From: Lentisphaerota bacterium
GTDB lineage: Bacteria > Verrucomicrobiota > Lentisphaeria > Oligosphaerales > JABHEG01
DNA length: 64,000 nucleotides
Reading direction: 5' to 3'
NCBI GenBank assembly: GCA_018676675.1
Contig: JABHEG010000280.1
Span: forward strand, 1 to 64,000
The notes below the pieces were generated by a model. That model searched no databases, was not told the origin of the DNA, and saw only the letters and a program-made list of their open reading frames with translations. Below are positions 62,656-64,000 of this stretch, piece by piece. Position numbers and translations under genes: made by a program. Position 1 is the first letter of the stretch. Each line of letters begins with the position of its first letter.

Positions 62656-64000
62656 TTAGCGCCTGAAATCGGGCAAGCCGCGGACCTCGTTGGCCCTGAT
62701 GGGCAAGCCGGCGGGGTTGACCAGGCGGGCGGTCACAAAGATCAACAGGTTGACCTTCTCACTGTACCGGCCCCTGCTCTTGAATAGCTCACCGAGAACA
62801 GGGACATCCCCCAGAAGCGGGATTTTGTCCTCGAACTCACTGATACGTTCGCGAATCATGCCACCGAGCACGACGGTCTCACCATCCCAGACGATCACTT
62901 TGGTCTCAACGGTACGGGCACTGAGAATGGGCATCAGGGCCAGGGCCTCAATTTCCTGCCCATCCACGATCATGGTGTAGTTGAAGCTGTCGTCGTACCT
63001 CACGAAGTCGATCACCTGAGGCCGAAGATCCAAGTCGATTGAGTACCCATCGGCCGCTACGGTAGGGGTCACTTCCAGGATGACACCGATGTCACGGGCT
63101 TCGTCGAACTCAGGAATTGAGGGGCTGAAACTGGCGCCGACGTTCTGGGTGGCGGCGGTTACTTCCGGTTCACTCCAACTGCTCGGGAAGAAGCGCTCCT
63201 CAACCATGCGGAGAATCGCTGTATTACCGCTGAGAGTCGTGACCTTCGGTGCTGAGAGGATATCCGCGTGGCCGGACTGTTCGAGGGCATGGACGAGCGT
63301 TTCGAACACCAGATCTCCGATGATCGTGTAGGTGCCCAGGATCTTGTCAGCGCCCGCTTCCGCTGCCTTGAACCCAACGGCGCCGAACTGGGTGTCACCG
63401 AAGCGCAGTCCGGTGGAGAGATGGGTATTGGAGCCCAGCGGGTTGTCTTTCTGCACGCCGAGCTGCAGGGAGCCGCCGTTGTAATCCACCAGCTTACCCG
63501 AGCCCTGGAGATCGAACCTCTGTCCCGTCGCGTCAGCAACGGCGGTCACGCCGCCCTGGACGAGTCCCCAGTCGAACCCCAGGGTGGACATGGTCTCCTG
63601 ATCAATCTCAACGAACTTCGCCTCGATTGTGACCTGGGTCGGCGTCACATTGATTTCCTGGAGGACTTTCTCCACCTTGCGCAGGTTCTCGGGGTCATTG
63701 TGAACAACGAGCTTGCCGGTGCGCTGGTAGTAGGAGATCTTGGCGCCTTGAGGGAAGGAAACACCGAAGTCCGAGAAGAAATTCCTCAGATCGAACGTGG
63801 CTGGACCGTCGTCATCATCATCATCATCATCGTCATCGTCATCGTCGTCGTCGTCTGATCCCCAATCGATATTCGCGGCCCGCCTTTTCGTCTTCTGGGC
63901 GTCCAGAACACCGGCCTGCACGGCATAGTAGCGCGTTTCCATCTCATCCAGCGCCTGGGACTTGTCCGCGATGATGACAGCATTACTCTCAACCCGGAAC
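62656..64000 (-). CDS. Secretin (type II/III secretion or type IV pilus family), N-terminus outside window
   Basis: This is the outer-membrane pore component of a type II secretion, type IV pilus or related machine. At least 448 residues are visible. The frame is open to the right edge (FRVESNAVIIADKSQALDEM), so the 5' end lies outside. Order: a periplasmic N-domain end; a run of 16 Asp; another N-type subdomain (LVVHNDPENLRKVEKVLQ); VTIEAKFVEIDQETMSTLGF, the entry to the secretin barrel; SAPKVTTLSGNTAIL; and the C-terminal signature VVLGGMIRERI, KIPLLGDVPVLGELFKS, NLLIFVTARLVNP. Stop TAA is at 62656-62658. The type resembles secretins of Verrucomicrobiota and relatives. It is upstream of and codirectional with the C10 giant. 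Whether it exports the giants or serves a pilus is not decided by sequence. Confidence 0.92.
   Translation of the reverse strand, partial: FRVESNAVIIADKSQALDEMETRYYAVQAGVLDAQKTKRRAANIDWGSDDDDDDDDDDDDDDDDGPATFDLRNFFSDFGVSFPQGAKISYYQRTGKLVVHNDPENLRKVEKVLQEINVTPTQVTIEAKFVEIDQETMSTLGFDWGLVQGGVTAVADATGQRFDLQGSGKLVDYNGGSLQLGVQKDNPLGSNTHLSTGLRFGDTQFGAVGFKAAEAGADKILGTYTIIGDLVFETLVHALEQSGHADILSAPKVTTLSGNTAILRMVEERFFPSSWSEPEVTAATQNVGASFSPSIPEFDEARDIGVILEVTPTVAADGYSIDLDLRPQVIDFVRYDDSFNYTMIVDGQEIEALALMPILSARTVETKVIVWDGETVVLGGMIRERISEFEDKIPLLGDVPVLGELFKSRGRYSEKVNLLIFVTARLVNPAGLPIRANEVRGLPDFRR
63808..63855 (-). repeat. Run of 16 consecutive Asp codons (GAY) in the secretin
   Basis: Sixteen GAC/GAT codons in a row lie between two periplasmic subdomains, preceded by WGS and followed by GPATFD. 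Codons are mixed GAC and GAT, so the tract is not a pure trinucleotide repeat and may be maintained at protein level. Such an acidic stretch in the periplasmic vestibule of a secretin could bind calcium or basic substrate regions, but that is speculation. Confidence 0.9.

Overview
This 64 kb, high-GC window holds only three protein genes, all on the minus strand. Two of them are giants. Reading 5' to 3' on the minus strand (right to left) they are: the C-terminal part of a type II/III secretion-type secretin (62656-64000, N-terminus outside the window); an 8,006-residue secreted C10-family (streptopain-like) cysteine protease (37965-61985); and a secreted M6-family metalloprotease that is still open at the left edge after 12,412 codons (1-37237). 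I found no tRNA, rRNA, CRISPR array or insertion sequence. Almost every plus-strand open frame is an antisense shadow of the two giant genes.

The content suggests a Gram-negative (diderm) bacterium of the PVC superphylum or a neighbouring lineage (Kiritimatiellota, Verrucomicrobiota, Lentisphaerota, or perhaps Omnitrophota). The reasons are the secretin type, the C10 and M6 exoproteases, the LamG plus thrombospondin-type-3 arrays, the 'GWNLVSFP' C-terminal domain and the extreme protein size. This is inference; no phylogenetic marker is present.

Layout. 1-26015: a tandem array of about 22 LamG/TSP3 modules in the M6 giant, interrupted by a C-type lectin domain (about 20540-20960) and a von Willebrand A domain (about 10480-11060). 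26015-35635: Ig-like, NHL-like and BNR-like segments of the same protein. 35635-37237: signal peptide, propeptide and M6 catalytic domain with HETGHFLGLPD. 37238-37964: intergenic region with a sigma-54 (-24/-12) promoter match and a perfect hairpin. 37965-41020: C-terminal part of the C10 giant, with two cohesin-like domains, Calx-beta, dockerin, Ig-like and GWNLVSFP domains. 41290-45200: nine chitobiase-C-terminal-type repeats and a Kelch propeller. 45400-60310: a long run of SbsA-type Ig-like domains and calcium-loop ladders. 60570-61985: signal peptide, Spi-like propeptide and C10 catalytic domain. 61986-62655: a second intergenic region with a second sigma-54 match and a second, related hairpin. 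62656-64000: secretin.

The main result is that the two giant protease genes look like one paired, co-regulated exported system. Each has an exact TGGCACG -24 element with xTGCT at -12, a long predicted leader with a perfect hairpin at a similar distance (the two hairpins differ by compensated base changes), a strong AGGAGG ribosome-binding site, and an unusually long signal-peptide n-region. A secretin lies immediately upstream and could belong to the export route. A working picture, by inference, is that an enhancer-activated RNA polymerase turns on two very long, calcium-loaded surface or released proteases that carry carbohydrate- and protein-binding modules.
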